Below, piece after piece: positions 1 to 6,765 of a stretch of DNA of 64,000 nt. Both the position numbers and the translations under genes were made by a program. Position 1 is the first letter of the stretch; each line of letters starts with the position of its first letter. Source of the stretch: DAIOEK01 sp036746315 (lineage in GTDB: Bacteria > Chloroflexota > Anaerolineae > Anaerolineales > Anaerolineaceae); contig DAIOEK010000010.1 of NCBI GenBank assembly GCA_036746315.1, forward strand, positions 1 through 64,000, given 5' to 3'. The notes beneath the pieces are model-generated. The model did not search any database, was not told the origin of the DNA, and worked only from the letters and a program-made list of their open reading frames with translations.

Positions 1-900
1 GGGCAGTTGCGGCAGGCAGAATTGGGATTGTATTACTACGTTGCGAGATGGTACGACCCGGCATTGGCGCATTTCACGCAGGCAGATACGATTGTGCCGA
101 ACGCAGGCGATTCCGCGGCGTATGACAGATACTCATACGTGCGGAATAACCCGGTTAAGTATACGGATCCGAGCGGGCATTATGCATGTGATGATATTGT
201 TGGCGGGAAATGTGTACACAATCAGGGTTCGTCGACATCTGCACATATACCTAGTGGCGCAAATTACTGGCGAATATTGATAAAGCAAGAATTTGGCATC
301 AGGTTGTTAAATGGAGGAGCTGAACATCAGCATTTCGTAGACAAGAAAGGAAACCCAATAAGTAAAGGAATGAATTGGGATGAGCAAAATGCCAGGCTTG
401 TATATACCGGGTTAGTACAGCAAAATAAGTTTCTTTTTGGTATGAAAGGTATTGCCGATTCGGCTACATTTACATTAAATAGACATCCAGAGAATGGGCG
501 TTATTTTGGGTGGACAACTACTACGAATGTTGACTTTTATGTTACAACTACCATTCCCTTACAAAACTTATACCATGAATTTGGCCATGTGTTAGATAAT
601 ATAGCTAACGATGCTTATTCAAATGATCTAAAGAATACAGTCCACACTAGTCATAATGGCGAATATTGGTTTGGAGGAGATGAGGTTGGTAGATTGAAAG
701 CAGACTTATTATTATTGAACATAATGGTATCGGATCCAAACTTTGGCGATAAATCAATTAATGCTTTTCAGCATAATGATGGGACTTATGGTGAGCAATG
801 GGCAGATATTTGGGCAAATTATGTTGCTGGAAATATTAATTTGGAGGAAGGTGCAGGAAAAGAATTATATCTTTGGATTATAAATCAATTGTCTCGATAA
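1..900 (+). CDS. Rhs-type polymorphic toxin, C-terminal part with a metallopeptidase tip (5' truncated)
   Basis: The reading frame is open to the left edge, so only the end of a much larger protein is present. Residues 5-58 (counting from the TTG at base 7) match the conserved end of the Rhs core: YYYVARWYDP, the FTQADTIVP segment, YSYVRNNPV and the DPSGH boundary where the variable tip begins. The remaining roughly 240 residues are a separate tip. It carries HEFGH at residues 190-194, a gluzincin/zincin zinc-binding and catalytic motif, and a later GEQWAD stretch near residue 263 that could supply a third ligand. In this family the Rhs shell encloses a toxic C-terminal domain that is exported against neighbouring cells. 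The tip DNA is visibly AT-richer than the core and the rest of the window, as expected of an exchanged toxin cassette. The Rhs assignment is firm, the protease tip is likely, and the target is unknown. Confidence 0.85.
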   Translation, partial: GQLRQAELGLYYYVARWYDPALAHFTQADTIVPNAGDSAAYDRYSYVRNNPVKYTDPSGHYACDDIVGGKCVHNQGSSTSAHIPSGANYWRILIKQEFGIRLLNGGAEHQHFVDKKGNPISKGMNWDEQNARLVYTGLVQQNKFLFGMKGIADSATFTLNRHPENGRYFGWTTTTNVDFYVTTTIPLQNLYHEFGHVLDNIANDAYSNDLKNTVHTSHNGEYWFGGDEVGRLKADLLLLNIMVSDPNFGDKSINAFQHNDGTYGEQWADIWANYVAGNINLEEGAGKELYLWIINQLSR

Positions 901-930
901 TAAATTATCCATTATGGTAATGAGGTCCTT

Positions 931-1869
931 ATGAAAACTATAAGAAGACTTTTGGGCTTTCTGTTCATCATTTCATTGCTTATTGGTATTATAACTATTT
1001 TCCTTAGATTTGCTCCGCTCAAGCAGCAGGTCGCCAGAACTGTTACCCCGAATGTAACTCTGCCCCGTATACCTACAGAAATTAGGTTGAAGACCCAAGT
1101 AGTTCCTACAAATTCTTTTGCGGTAAGTCCGACAATAGCATATCTGCCTAGGCTAACTCCTCAGGTAGATGAAAAAGAAATTCAAAGGAAGCGAACCGAG
1201 TTACTAATGAAACAAGGAATCTGTGCTGAACCGTGTTATTGGGGTATACGACCCGGTTACACAACAATTAATGAAGCGATGAATACTTTTTACTCGCTTG
1301 GTGCTTCACTAACTAAAGATGTTGAGGGTAGTACTGCTAACTATTATTCAACCAGCTTTAAGTATTCTGATGAAATCTATGTAGATATTAGTATTATTGA
1401 GCATAATGAGATTATTGAGTTTGTTAAGACAATTCTTGTTTTTGAAAATAATTCATCTATAGCAAACTACGAATGGCTTGTGTACTCGCCTAAAAACGTA
1501 ATTTCTTCATATGGCACTCCATCGCGCATTGAATTTGTCCTTGGCATGGCTCCAAGCGAAGGAATAACTCCCAATATTTCATATGTTATGACGATATATT
1601 ATGATGATTTAGACTTAATCTTACGATATTCAAGTCCAGTATTTTTGAATTATGAAAAAGAAATCAGGGTATGTCCTTTATCAACTGAGTTCGAAAGTGT
1701 GGTAGTTTGGCAGGGTAGGGAGGTAGATACAACACCACAAAAAGAGGATGTTACTATCGAGAAAGCGTCTTCATTATCCATTGATCAGTTTGTAAAAACT
1801 ACGCAAACCAAAGATAAAGATGCAGCTTGTATTACTTTGCATGCTGATGAATTTTTTCTCGCGCCATGA
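931..1869 (+). CDS. Exported or membrane-anchored hypothetical protein next to the Rhs toxin
   Basis: I do not recognise this 312-residue protein. Residues 5-27 form one hydrophobic N-terminal segment (LLGFLFIISLLIGIITIF) that is either a signal anchor or an uncleaved signal peptide. The rest is predicted soluble outside the membrane, with cysteines near residues 91 and 95 (CAEPC). The start is supported by GAGGT four bases upstream of the ATG. The gene begins 30 bases after the Rhs toxin stop and shares its AT-rich composition, so both probably arrived together. Immunity proteins normally sit exactly here. A membrane-anchored extracytoplasmic protein could protect against an incoming protease, but that role rests on position alone. 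It could equally be an unrelated cargo gene. Confidence 0.6.
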   Translation: MKTIRRLLGFLFIISLLIGIITIFLRFAPLKQQVARTVTPNVTLPRIPTEIRLKTQVVPTNSFAVSPTIAYLPRLTPQVDEKEIQRKRTELLMKQGICAEPCYWGIRPGYTTINEAMNTFYSLGASLTKDVEGSTANYYSTSFKYSDEIYVDISIIEHNEIIEFVKTILVFENNSSIANYEWLVYSPKNVISSYGTPSRIEFVLGMAPSEGITPNISYVMTIYYDDLDLILRYSSPVFLNYEKEIRVCPLSTEFESVVVWQGREVDTTPQKEDVTIEKASSLSIDQFVKTTQTKDKDAACITLHADEFFLAP

Positions 1870-1964
1870 TAATTTCTGTTGGCCGTTGTAGATGAAGGAA
1901 GTTAGGTTGCTCGAAGAACACGCACCGGGCGAGCGTTTTGTGCAAAACCCAACACCTCCAATCG

Positions 1965-2090
1965 GATATGGGTTTACGGAATGGTGGGTTTGGAGTGGAT
2001 GGCGAGGACGTGACCGTACAGAAATACTACTCGAGCGGATCGGCGCAGATCGCAGTACGCACAGTACAGGGGGAGGAAGATACACTGCAA
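1965..2090 (+). pseudogene. Decayed Rhs-core fragment
   Basis: One frame here reads an Rhs-like stretch: VTVQKYYSSGSAQIAVRT followed by a short linker ending EEDTLQ. This resembles the segment that normally precedes the YLLGDHLGST motif in Rhs proteins. Neither that motif nor any core follows; the frame runs into unrelated residues and then the next gene. No convincing start or ribosome binding site belongs to it. It reads as the remnant of an Rhs gene or orphan Rhs cassette left after rearrangement beside the toxin at the window edge. The family call rests on a short stretch and is moderate. Confidence 0.5.
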
Positions 2091-2141
2091 TGCCTGCGGC
2101 GGGCGCTGAAAGTGCATTCGGCGGATATAATCAAGCATAAG

Positions 2142-2888
2142 ATGAACAGCGGCTCCCCTTATTTGCAGAATTTGCTTCTGGCATGCGGTATTACGCTTGG
2201 CTTTTATCTGACGTGGAGCAGGTCTGAGGAGCCGGCGGGCAAACGACCCGCTCTCGCGATGCGCCCGGAGAAGGGGGAGTTGTTATTCGCCGGGCTGCTT
2301 GCCCTGCCGGGCGCCTGGATCGGCGCGCGGGTGGCTTTTGTTTTTCTGCATTGGGCATATTATCAGCAGAACACGGCGGAGGTTTTCCGGTTGTGGGAGG
2401 GCGGTCTTCACTGGAGCGGGGCGCTGTTGGGGGCGTTGGTGGTGCTGCTGGTCTTTGCCGGGTTGACCGACCGTCCATTGTTGCAGATTATCGACGGGTT
2501 GTTGCCGTTGTGGATGATGACGGGCATTACGCTGTGGGCGGCGACGCCCGCGGGGTATTACGTACTTTCCCCGCAGGTCACAAGTTCCCTGCCCGCGGCG
2601 GTGCAAAAGGCGGGGCAGGCGGTGTCCATCCCCCTGACCGTCGCGCTGCTTTCGATGCCGGGCGGCTGGCTGCTGTTGAACAGCCGCAAGGTCGGGCACC
2701 CGGCGCTATTGTGGGTCATGCTGCAAATATTTTTGCTGCTGCTGGTTTCGTTCGCTTCAACGGAGAATGCGCCCCGGGTAGGCGGGATGCCCTATGACCG
2801 CCTGGCGGCGCTGGTTTATATGGTGGGCTGTGCGGCGGTAATGGCGCTGGTTCAGCGTTGGGATAACAGAACCCCCCCGCAGGGCTGA
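2142..2888 (+). CDS. Divergent Lgt-like (prolipoprotein diacylglyceryl transferase family) membrane protein
   Basis: The protein has 248 residues and about seven hydrophobic segments. The stretch GARVAFVFLHWAYY, then the WEGGLHWSGALLG region, follows the Lgt layout, in which a GARLGYV-like motif precedes GGLSFHGGLLG. Lgt transfers diacylglycerol from phosphatidylglycerol to the lipobox cysteine of lipoproteins. Here the family's HGG is replaced by SGA, so the conserved histidine is missing, and the GRxGNFxN motif is not visible. The protein may therefore be a pseudoenzyme or a relative with another substrate. The frame is open upstream through the Rhs remnant. I chose the ATG at 2142 because similarity begins there, but there is no good Shine-Dalgarno and the true start is uncertain. 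Confidence 0.55.
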   Translation: MNSGSPYLQNLLLACGITLGFYLTWSRSEEPAGKRPALAMRPEKGELLFAGLLALPGAWIGARVAFVFLHWAYYQQNTAEVFRLWEGGLHWSGALLGALVVLLVFAGLTDRPLLQIIDGLLPLWMMTGITLWAATPAGYYVLSPQVTSSLPAAVQKAGQAVSIPLTVALLSMPGGWLLLNSRKVGHPALLWVMLQIFLLLLVSFASTENAPRVGGMPYDRLAALVYMVGCAAVMALVQRWDNRTPPQG

Positions 2889-3182
2889 TCATCTCCACTT
2901 CAGCAGGATGATATTCATCATCCCCGAAGGCTGCGGTTTGTCATATTTCACGTGTGCAAAATTACACCCGCGACTCATATCCGGTCAAGACAAGTTTCCT
3001 GAATTGTCTAATTCAGACCCAAATTAACAAATTTTTATCACAAATTTAATGCTGTGTTTAGAATCAGGATTTAGAATCTGGTTAACATATAAGTAGTGAA
3101 TGTCCCTTGAAAGATGGTTTGACCTCTAGCGGTAGTGGTAATAGATCTTCAAGAGCATAAACTTTGTTCTCCTCCTTAGAAA
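2889..3182. other. Intergenic DNA with small repeats
   Basis: No gene is visible between the Lgt-like gene and the NUDIX gene. The stretch is AT-rich. It holds a perfect inverted repeat TGAATT-GTCT-AATTCA at 3000-3015 and two tandem 13-base units sharing TTTAGAATC at 3057-3082. I see no strong promoter. Confidence 0.5.
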
Positions 3183-3214
3183 GGACATCGGCTGTTGCAG
3201 GGCAGCCGATGTCC
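3183..3214 (-). terminator. Terminator hairpin after the NUDIX gene
   Basis: A perfect 12-bp stem, GGACATCGGCTG at 3183-3194 against CAGCCGATGTCC at 3203-3214, with an 8-base loop. Read on the minus strand it lies 30 bases past the NUDIX stop and is followed by TTTCT, a weak U tract. Confidence 0.65.
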
Positions 3215-3243
3215 GCTTTAAGGTTCAAGTTCAAGGGGAGAGA

Positions 3244-3744
3244 TCAGGCTGATTCTTTCAGGGAGTTCACCACTTCGATCGTCGCCCGAAAAGCCAGCGG
3301 CGGCAGCCGGGTGAGATCAAAAAAACGGGCGTCGTCGGCATCGTCGTGGGCGGCAAGTTCGCCGCCGAGTATCCGGGCGCGATAGACCAACACCACATCT
3401 GCGCCGCGCGGATGGTCTCTGCCGGTGAACACCCGGTGCAAGCCCAGGTTCTCGACCCGCAGCCCGGTTTCTTCTTCACATTCCCTGACGGCAGCGGCAG
3501 CCGGGTCTTCTTCGGCGTTCACGAATCCGGCTGGCAGCGTCCAGTGTCCTTTGAGGGGGTCGAAATGCCTTTGAACGAGCAGCACGCGGTTCTGCTCCAT
3601 CACCAGCGCAGCGGCGGCAACCTTGGGGTCGGGGAAAAATGCCCATCCGCAGGCAGGGCATACGGGGTGCGGATGACCATCACTGTATACCTGGGTTTCC
3701 AGTGCTGTTCCGCAGCGAATGCAGTATTTTGCCTGCATAACCAT
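3244..3744 (-). CDS. NUDIX hydrolase with N-terminal zinc ribbon
   Basis: A 166-residue protein. The N-terminus has two CxxC pairs (CIRC and CPAC), a zinc ribbon like that of NudC-type NUDIX enzymes. The NUDIX box GFVNAEEDPAAAAVRECEEETGL fits GX5EX7REUXEEXGU, so the metal-binding glutamates are intact. Such enzymes hydrolyse nucleoside diphosphate derivatives; the substrate cannot be read from the sequence. The ATG at 3744 lies two bases past the upstream gene's stop. An alternative ATG lies two codons later. The gene is last in a minus-strand run with the sigma and anti-sigma genes and is closed by the hairpin at 3183-3214. It is too short to be a full NudC. Confidence 0.85.
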   Translation of the reverse strand: MVMQAKYCIRCGTALETQVYSDGHPHPVCPACGWAFFPDPKVAAAALVMEQNRVLLVQRHFDPLKGHWTLPAGFVNAEEDPAAAAVRECEEETGLRVENLGLHRVFTGRDHPRGADVVLVYRARILGGELAAHDDADDARFFDLTRLPPLAFRATIEVVNSLKESA

Positions 3745-3746
3745 TT

Positions 3747-4643
3747 TCAGCGAATATTCTTTCGACGGATGGATAGATAGCCGCTGATCAGACCGATGAT
3801 CAGCAGCACGGTTGCCCCGATCCACAGCGAAACGACGGTGGATGACCCTTCATCCGCTGCCGGAAGGGTTTCCGCGGCGGCAGGTTCCATCTGTGCGGTT
3901 TCGCCGGTTTGCGGTTGGATGCCCAGAATGGGGTTCTGCGGCGCCGCGGCAGCCCGCGATGTATCGGTTTCGGCTTCCGGCTGCGGCGCCTCCGGTTCCA
4001 TCATGGCGGATTGGGTGGGCTGAGCTGCGGGGATGCTTTCGGACGGAATTGCATTATCCTGCCCCGAAGGCACGGTTTGCATGGGCATTGCCGGTTCGGG
4101 CACAGCGCCATAGGTGTTCATATCCGCGGGCGCGCCGCCGCCAATACCGCCGGCTTCAGCGCCCCCGCCGCCTCCGCCCATGCCCAGGCTTTTGGCTGTT
4201 TGAGCGGCGTAGGGGTCGGTGCCGGGAGGTCCCCAGAGGATGATGGGCGGCTGGGTGGCTTCCGCCTGGCTGACAGCCATTTCCATCATGGGGGCGGCAG
4301 CGGAAAGCTGCGATTTGGCGCCGCCGGCTATGATGGCAAAGACGAAAAGCCCAACGGCAAGCGCGGTCGAGACGAATGAGGTTATTCTGAACGGCAGCCA
4401 GGTCTGCGGAGGTTTGCGCAGTTGTTCCGCCTGTGCCTGGGTGATGGTGAAGCTGCGGGGCGCCCTGCGGCGCGGCGCGCTGTGCAGCACAATTTTGGTG
4501 GCGCTGAGCGTCTGGTAGTTCTGGTGCCAGGTCTGGGAGGAACGCAAAAGAACTTCCACCTTTTGTTTGTCAGAAGGTGAAAGCCGATTATCCAGATATT
4601 CCGATAATAGCTGCCAGTCCTGGGGGGTAAAAACCGCGCTCAT
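3747..4643 (-). CDS. Anti-sigma-factor-like membrane protein
   Basis: A 298-residue protein encoded directly after an ECF sigma gene, with which its ATG overlaps in an ATGA. Residues 1-45 form an acidic-basic helical cytoplasmic head (LLSEYLDNRLSPSDKQ resembles anti-sigma zinc-finger heads) but lack the HxxxCxxC zinc site. One transmembrane segment follows near residues 87-107. A long low-complexity extracytoplasmic region rich in Gly, Ala, Pro, Glu and Met comes next, and a second transmembrane helix lies near residues 273-292 with a basic tail. The topology, with head and tail inside and a flexible loop outside, suits a membrane sensor that holds its sigma factor. The role is inferred from the gene order and layout. 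Confidence 0.7.
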   Translation of the reverse strand: MSAVFTPQDWQLLSEYLDNRLSPSDKQKVEVLLRSSQTWHQNYQTLSATKIVLHSAPRRRAPRSFTITQAQAEQLRKPPQTWLPFRITSFVSTALAVGLFVFAIIAGGAKSQLSAAAPMMEMAVSQAEATQPPIILWGPPGTDPYAAQTAKSLGMGGGGGGAEAGGIGGGAPADMNTYGAVPEPAMPMQTVPSGQDNAIPSESIPAAQPTQSAMMEPEAPQPEAETDTSRAAAAPQNPILGIQPQTGETAQMEPAAAETLPAADEGSSTVVSLWIGATVLLIIGLISGYLSIRRKNIR

Positions 4644-5248
4644 TCCGTGTCCTCGCTTTTATAACGATAAAAAGAAGGCAATAGTTCCCCAAACCCCTGC
4701 AGGCAATCGCGCATTTTTACCCGGGCTCTTGCCAGGCGGCTTTTGATGGTCCCCAGCGGGGAACCCACGGAAGTGGATACTTCTTCGTAATCCAGCCCCT
4801 GCACATCCACCAGAATGACGACGGCGCGGAAATCGGGCGCCAGAGTTCCCAGGCAGTGCTGGATCGCGTGATCCAACTCGTTGCGTTCGACGTTATCTTC
4901 GGGGGAGTTGCTGTTATCCGCCAGCCAGACGGGTGTTTCCATTTCTTCATCGTCCGCGGTCTGCGGTTCGAGCGGGGTGGTCGGTCTGCGTTTCTGGCGG
5001 CGCATTTCATCGTAACAGGCGTTGGTCACGATGCGCAGCACCCAGGCTTTGAAGCTGCCGCCCTTGAATCCGCTCAGATGTTTATAGGCGGAGAAAAAGG
5101 CATCCTGGGTGGCATCCTCCGCCAGTGTGGGGTCGCCCAGCAAGCGATAAGCCGTATTGAAGGCAACATCCTGGTAGGCAAGCACCAGCCGGTTGAAAGC
5201 ATCCAGGTCGCCCTTGATGGCAAATTTGATTAATGCCGCTTCATCCAT
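4640..5248 (-). CDS. ECF-type RNA polymerase sigma factor
   Basis: A 202-residue sigma-70 family protein of ECF size. Region 2 spans about residues 12-85, including the AFNRLVLAYQDVAFNTAYRL core, AEDATQDAFF and the FKAWVLRIVTNACYD segment. Region 4 spans about 128-180 with a helix-turn-helix at GLDYEEVSTSVGSPLGTIKS. Regions 1 and 3 are absent, as expected. An AAGGA ribosome site lies upstream of the ATG, and a good housekeeping promoter sits at 5286-5314. The 4-base overlap with the downstream anti-sigma-like gene implies translational coupling. Its target promoters are unknown. Confidence 0.92.
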   Translation of the reverse strand: MDEAALIKFAIKGDLDAFNRLVLAYQDVAFNTAYRLLGDPTLAEDATQDAFFSAYKHLSGFKGGSFKAWVLRIVTNACYDEMRRQKRRPTTPLEPQTADDEEMETPVWLADNSNSPEDNVERNELDHAIQHCLGTLAPDFRAVVILVDVQGLDYEEVSTSVGSPLGTIKSRLARARVKMRDCLQGFGELLPSFYRYKSEDTE

Positions 5249-5285
5249 CGCGTGAATTTTCCTTTTTGTGGAGCGTCACGGACTA

Positions 5286-5314
5286 ATCCTATCTTATCTG
5301 GGAATGACCGTCAA
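5286..5314 (-). promoter_or_regulatory. Sigma-70-type promoter of the ECF sigma operon
   Basis: On the minus strand TTGACG (5314-5309), a 17-base spacer and TAGGAT (5291-5286). Transcription would start near 5279, about 30 bases before the sigma ATG. No ECF-type autoregulatory promoter is evident. Confidence 0.6.
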
Positions 5315-5392
5315 GCAGCAATCACGAATATGTAAGGAAATTCCGACAAGAAAGTATGACAAAGTATACATATTAAACCCCGGTGCATCGGG

Positions 5393-5398
5393 TATACT
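5393..5398 (+). promoter_or_regulatory. Candidate -10 element of the terC gene
   Basis: TATACT lies 45 bases upstream of the ATG in the divergent intergenic region. The -35 match is poor, so this is a weak call. Confidence 0.35.
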
Positions 5399-5442
5399 TG
5401 TTCAGTAATCAGCATACAATCCTGAATATGACATGAGGTCAA

Positions 5443-6342
5443 ATGGATTTCTCAATCCCTCTTATTATCCTCCAATTGGTTTTCATGGAGGGTATTTTAT
5501 CCATCGATAATGCTGCAATCCTCGGGGCGATGGTCGTGCATCTTCCCGATGACCGCCCGGTAACCTGGCCAACCTCGCTGCGAAAAATCGGCTACCGATT
5601 ACACAGCGTGTTGGGAAATCAACGGACGGCAGCCCTGCGGGTGGGTTTGTTGGGCGCTTATGTCGGGCGCGGCATTATGCTGCTGTTAGCCAACGTGGTG
5701 ATCCAGAACCACTGGCTGAAATTGATCGGTGCGATCTACCTGGTAAAACTCGCCTGCGACAACCTGGGGCGCCCGGCAGAAGGGGAGACGGAAGAAGAAG
5801 CACATGTGCACCACCTGGAAGGGAAGGGCTTTTGGAACATTGTCTTAACCCTTGAAATTACCGACCTGGTATTTAGCCTGGATAACGTGGTGGTGGCAGT
5901 GACCCTTTCCACCCATATCTGGGTGGTGATGCTGGGTGTGGCGATCGGTATTTTGTTGATGCGTTTTGCGGCGGGCATCTTCAGTTATGCGATCGAGCGG
6001 GAGCCAGTTTTGAAGTATGCGGCGTATTTGCTGGTGTTCAACATCGGCATCGAATTACTGCTGGCGGATCTCTTCAATTTTGAATTGGACAGTTATACGC
6101 GGTTTGGCATTTCGGTGGCAACCATTCTGATATCCATCCTGTATGCGCATTCCCCATTCCTGAAGAAGTTGAAGCCTGCCTTGCGTTGGGCGGCGGAGGG
6201 GATGGCTAATTTCAACACCGTGCTGGATTGGGTACTTAAACCGGTGTTTGCCCTGATCCATTTGGTGACGAAAGGTATTGCGGCACTCTTCCCGATGCGC
6301 CGCTACTCGCTGGGCGGTCCGGAAGAAGGACCAGACGACTAG
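5443..6342 (+). CDS. TerC family integral membrane protein
   Basis: A 299-residue membrane protein with about seven to eight hydrophobic segments. The two TerC signature motifs are present: MEGILSIDNAAIL near residue 15 and DLVFSLDNVVVAV near residue 143. Each carries the intramembrane Asp-Asn pair thought to bind metal. TerC and its relatives export Mn2+ or load exported metalloenzymes, and were first linked to tellurite resistance. The substrate here cannot be told. The ATG follows ATGAGGTCAA, a usable ribosome site. A strong bidirectional terminator follows immediately, so the gene is probably monocistronic. Confidence 0.88.
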   Translation: MDFSIPLIILQLVFMEGILSIDNAAILGAMVVHLPDDRPVTWPTSLRKIGYRLHSVLGNQRTAALRVGLLGAYVGRGIMLLLANVVIQNHWLKLIGAIYLVKLACDNLGRPAEGETEEEAHVHHLEGKGFWNIVLTLEITDLVFSLDNVVVAVTLSTHIWVVMLGVAIGILLMRFAAGIFSYAIEREPVLKYAAYLLVFNIGIELLLADLFNFELDSYTRFGISVATILISILYAHSPFLKKLKPALRWAAEGMANFNTVLDWVLKPVFALIHLVTKGIAALFPMRRYSLGGPEEGPDD

Positions 6343-6381
6343 AAAAAAATTACGCGCCACAACTGGCGCGTAATTTTTTTT
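6343..6381. terminator. Bidirectional terminator
   Basis: A 17-bp stem, A-rich on one side and T-rich on the other, with the core TTACGCGCCA (loop CAAC) TGGCGCGTAA and runs of seven A and eight T at the flanks. It can end both terC and the convergent DUF5679 gene. Confidence 0.9.
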
Positions 6382-6401
6382 GAATTGATGATAGGCTGGT
6401 G

Positions 6402-6548
6402 CTAGGCTTTCAAAATTTTGTACATGCCCGTACCGCAGACCTTGCATTTACCTTTCATCGCCGGGCGACCGTTCTTCATGGTAACTTTCTCGGTATTGAC
6501 CATCTCCCGTTTTGCTTTACACTTTACGCAATATGCTTCTTCAGCCAT
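6402..6548 (-). CDS. Small zinc-ribbon protein, DUF5679 family
   Basis: A 48-residue protein beginning MAEEAYCVKCKAK and ending with CKVCGTGMYKILKA. Two CxxC pairs (residues 7-10 and about 36-39) flank the EMVNTEKVTMKNGRPAMKG segment, which is how I recall the DUF5679 family. A strong Shine-Dalgarno, AAGGAGGG, lies a few bases before the ATG, so it is probably well expressed. It is shielded by the terminator at 6343-6381. Function is unknown; a zinc-binding accessory of a larger complex is plausible. Confidence 0.85.
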   Translation of the reverse strand: MAEEAYCVKCKAKREMVNTEKVTMKNGRPAMKGKCKVCGTGMYKILKA

Positions 6549-6646
6549 TTTTCCCTCCTTCAGGAAAGGTTGATAAAACAATTATATATACGATTTATTC
6601 AAGAGCAAGCACTTCTGTATAGCTAAAATACCCTTAAAAAAATCAG

Positions 6647-6734
6647 CGGAGAGGGTGGGATTCGAACCCACGGTGATCCAAAGAACCACAACGGTTTTCG
6701 AGACCGCCCCGATCAACCACTCCGGCACCTCTCC
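6647..6734 (-). tRNA. tRNA-Ser (anticodon CGA)
   Basis: 88 bases with acceptor arms GGAGAGG and CCTCTCC and discriminator G. The T arm contains GGTTCGAATCC. The anticodon stem GCGGT/ACCGT closes the loop CTCGAAA, giving anticodon CGA for UCG codons. The long variable arm (GTGGTTC/GGATCAC) is typical of tRNA-Ser. The 3' CCA is not encoded, so RNase-type 3' trimming and CCA addition are needed. RNase D lies nearby and RNase Z elsewhere in the window. Confidence 0.95.
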
Positions 6735-6765
6735 AAAGCAAGCGCTATTATATCAAATATTCAGG

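Noticed and set aside
1892..2140. An 82-codon frame over the Rhs remnant
   Set aside because: Its protein has no similarity to anything, while the other frame of the same DNA reads Rhs-like sequence.
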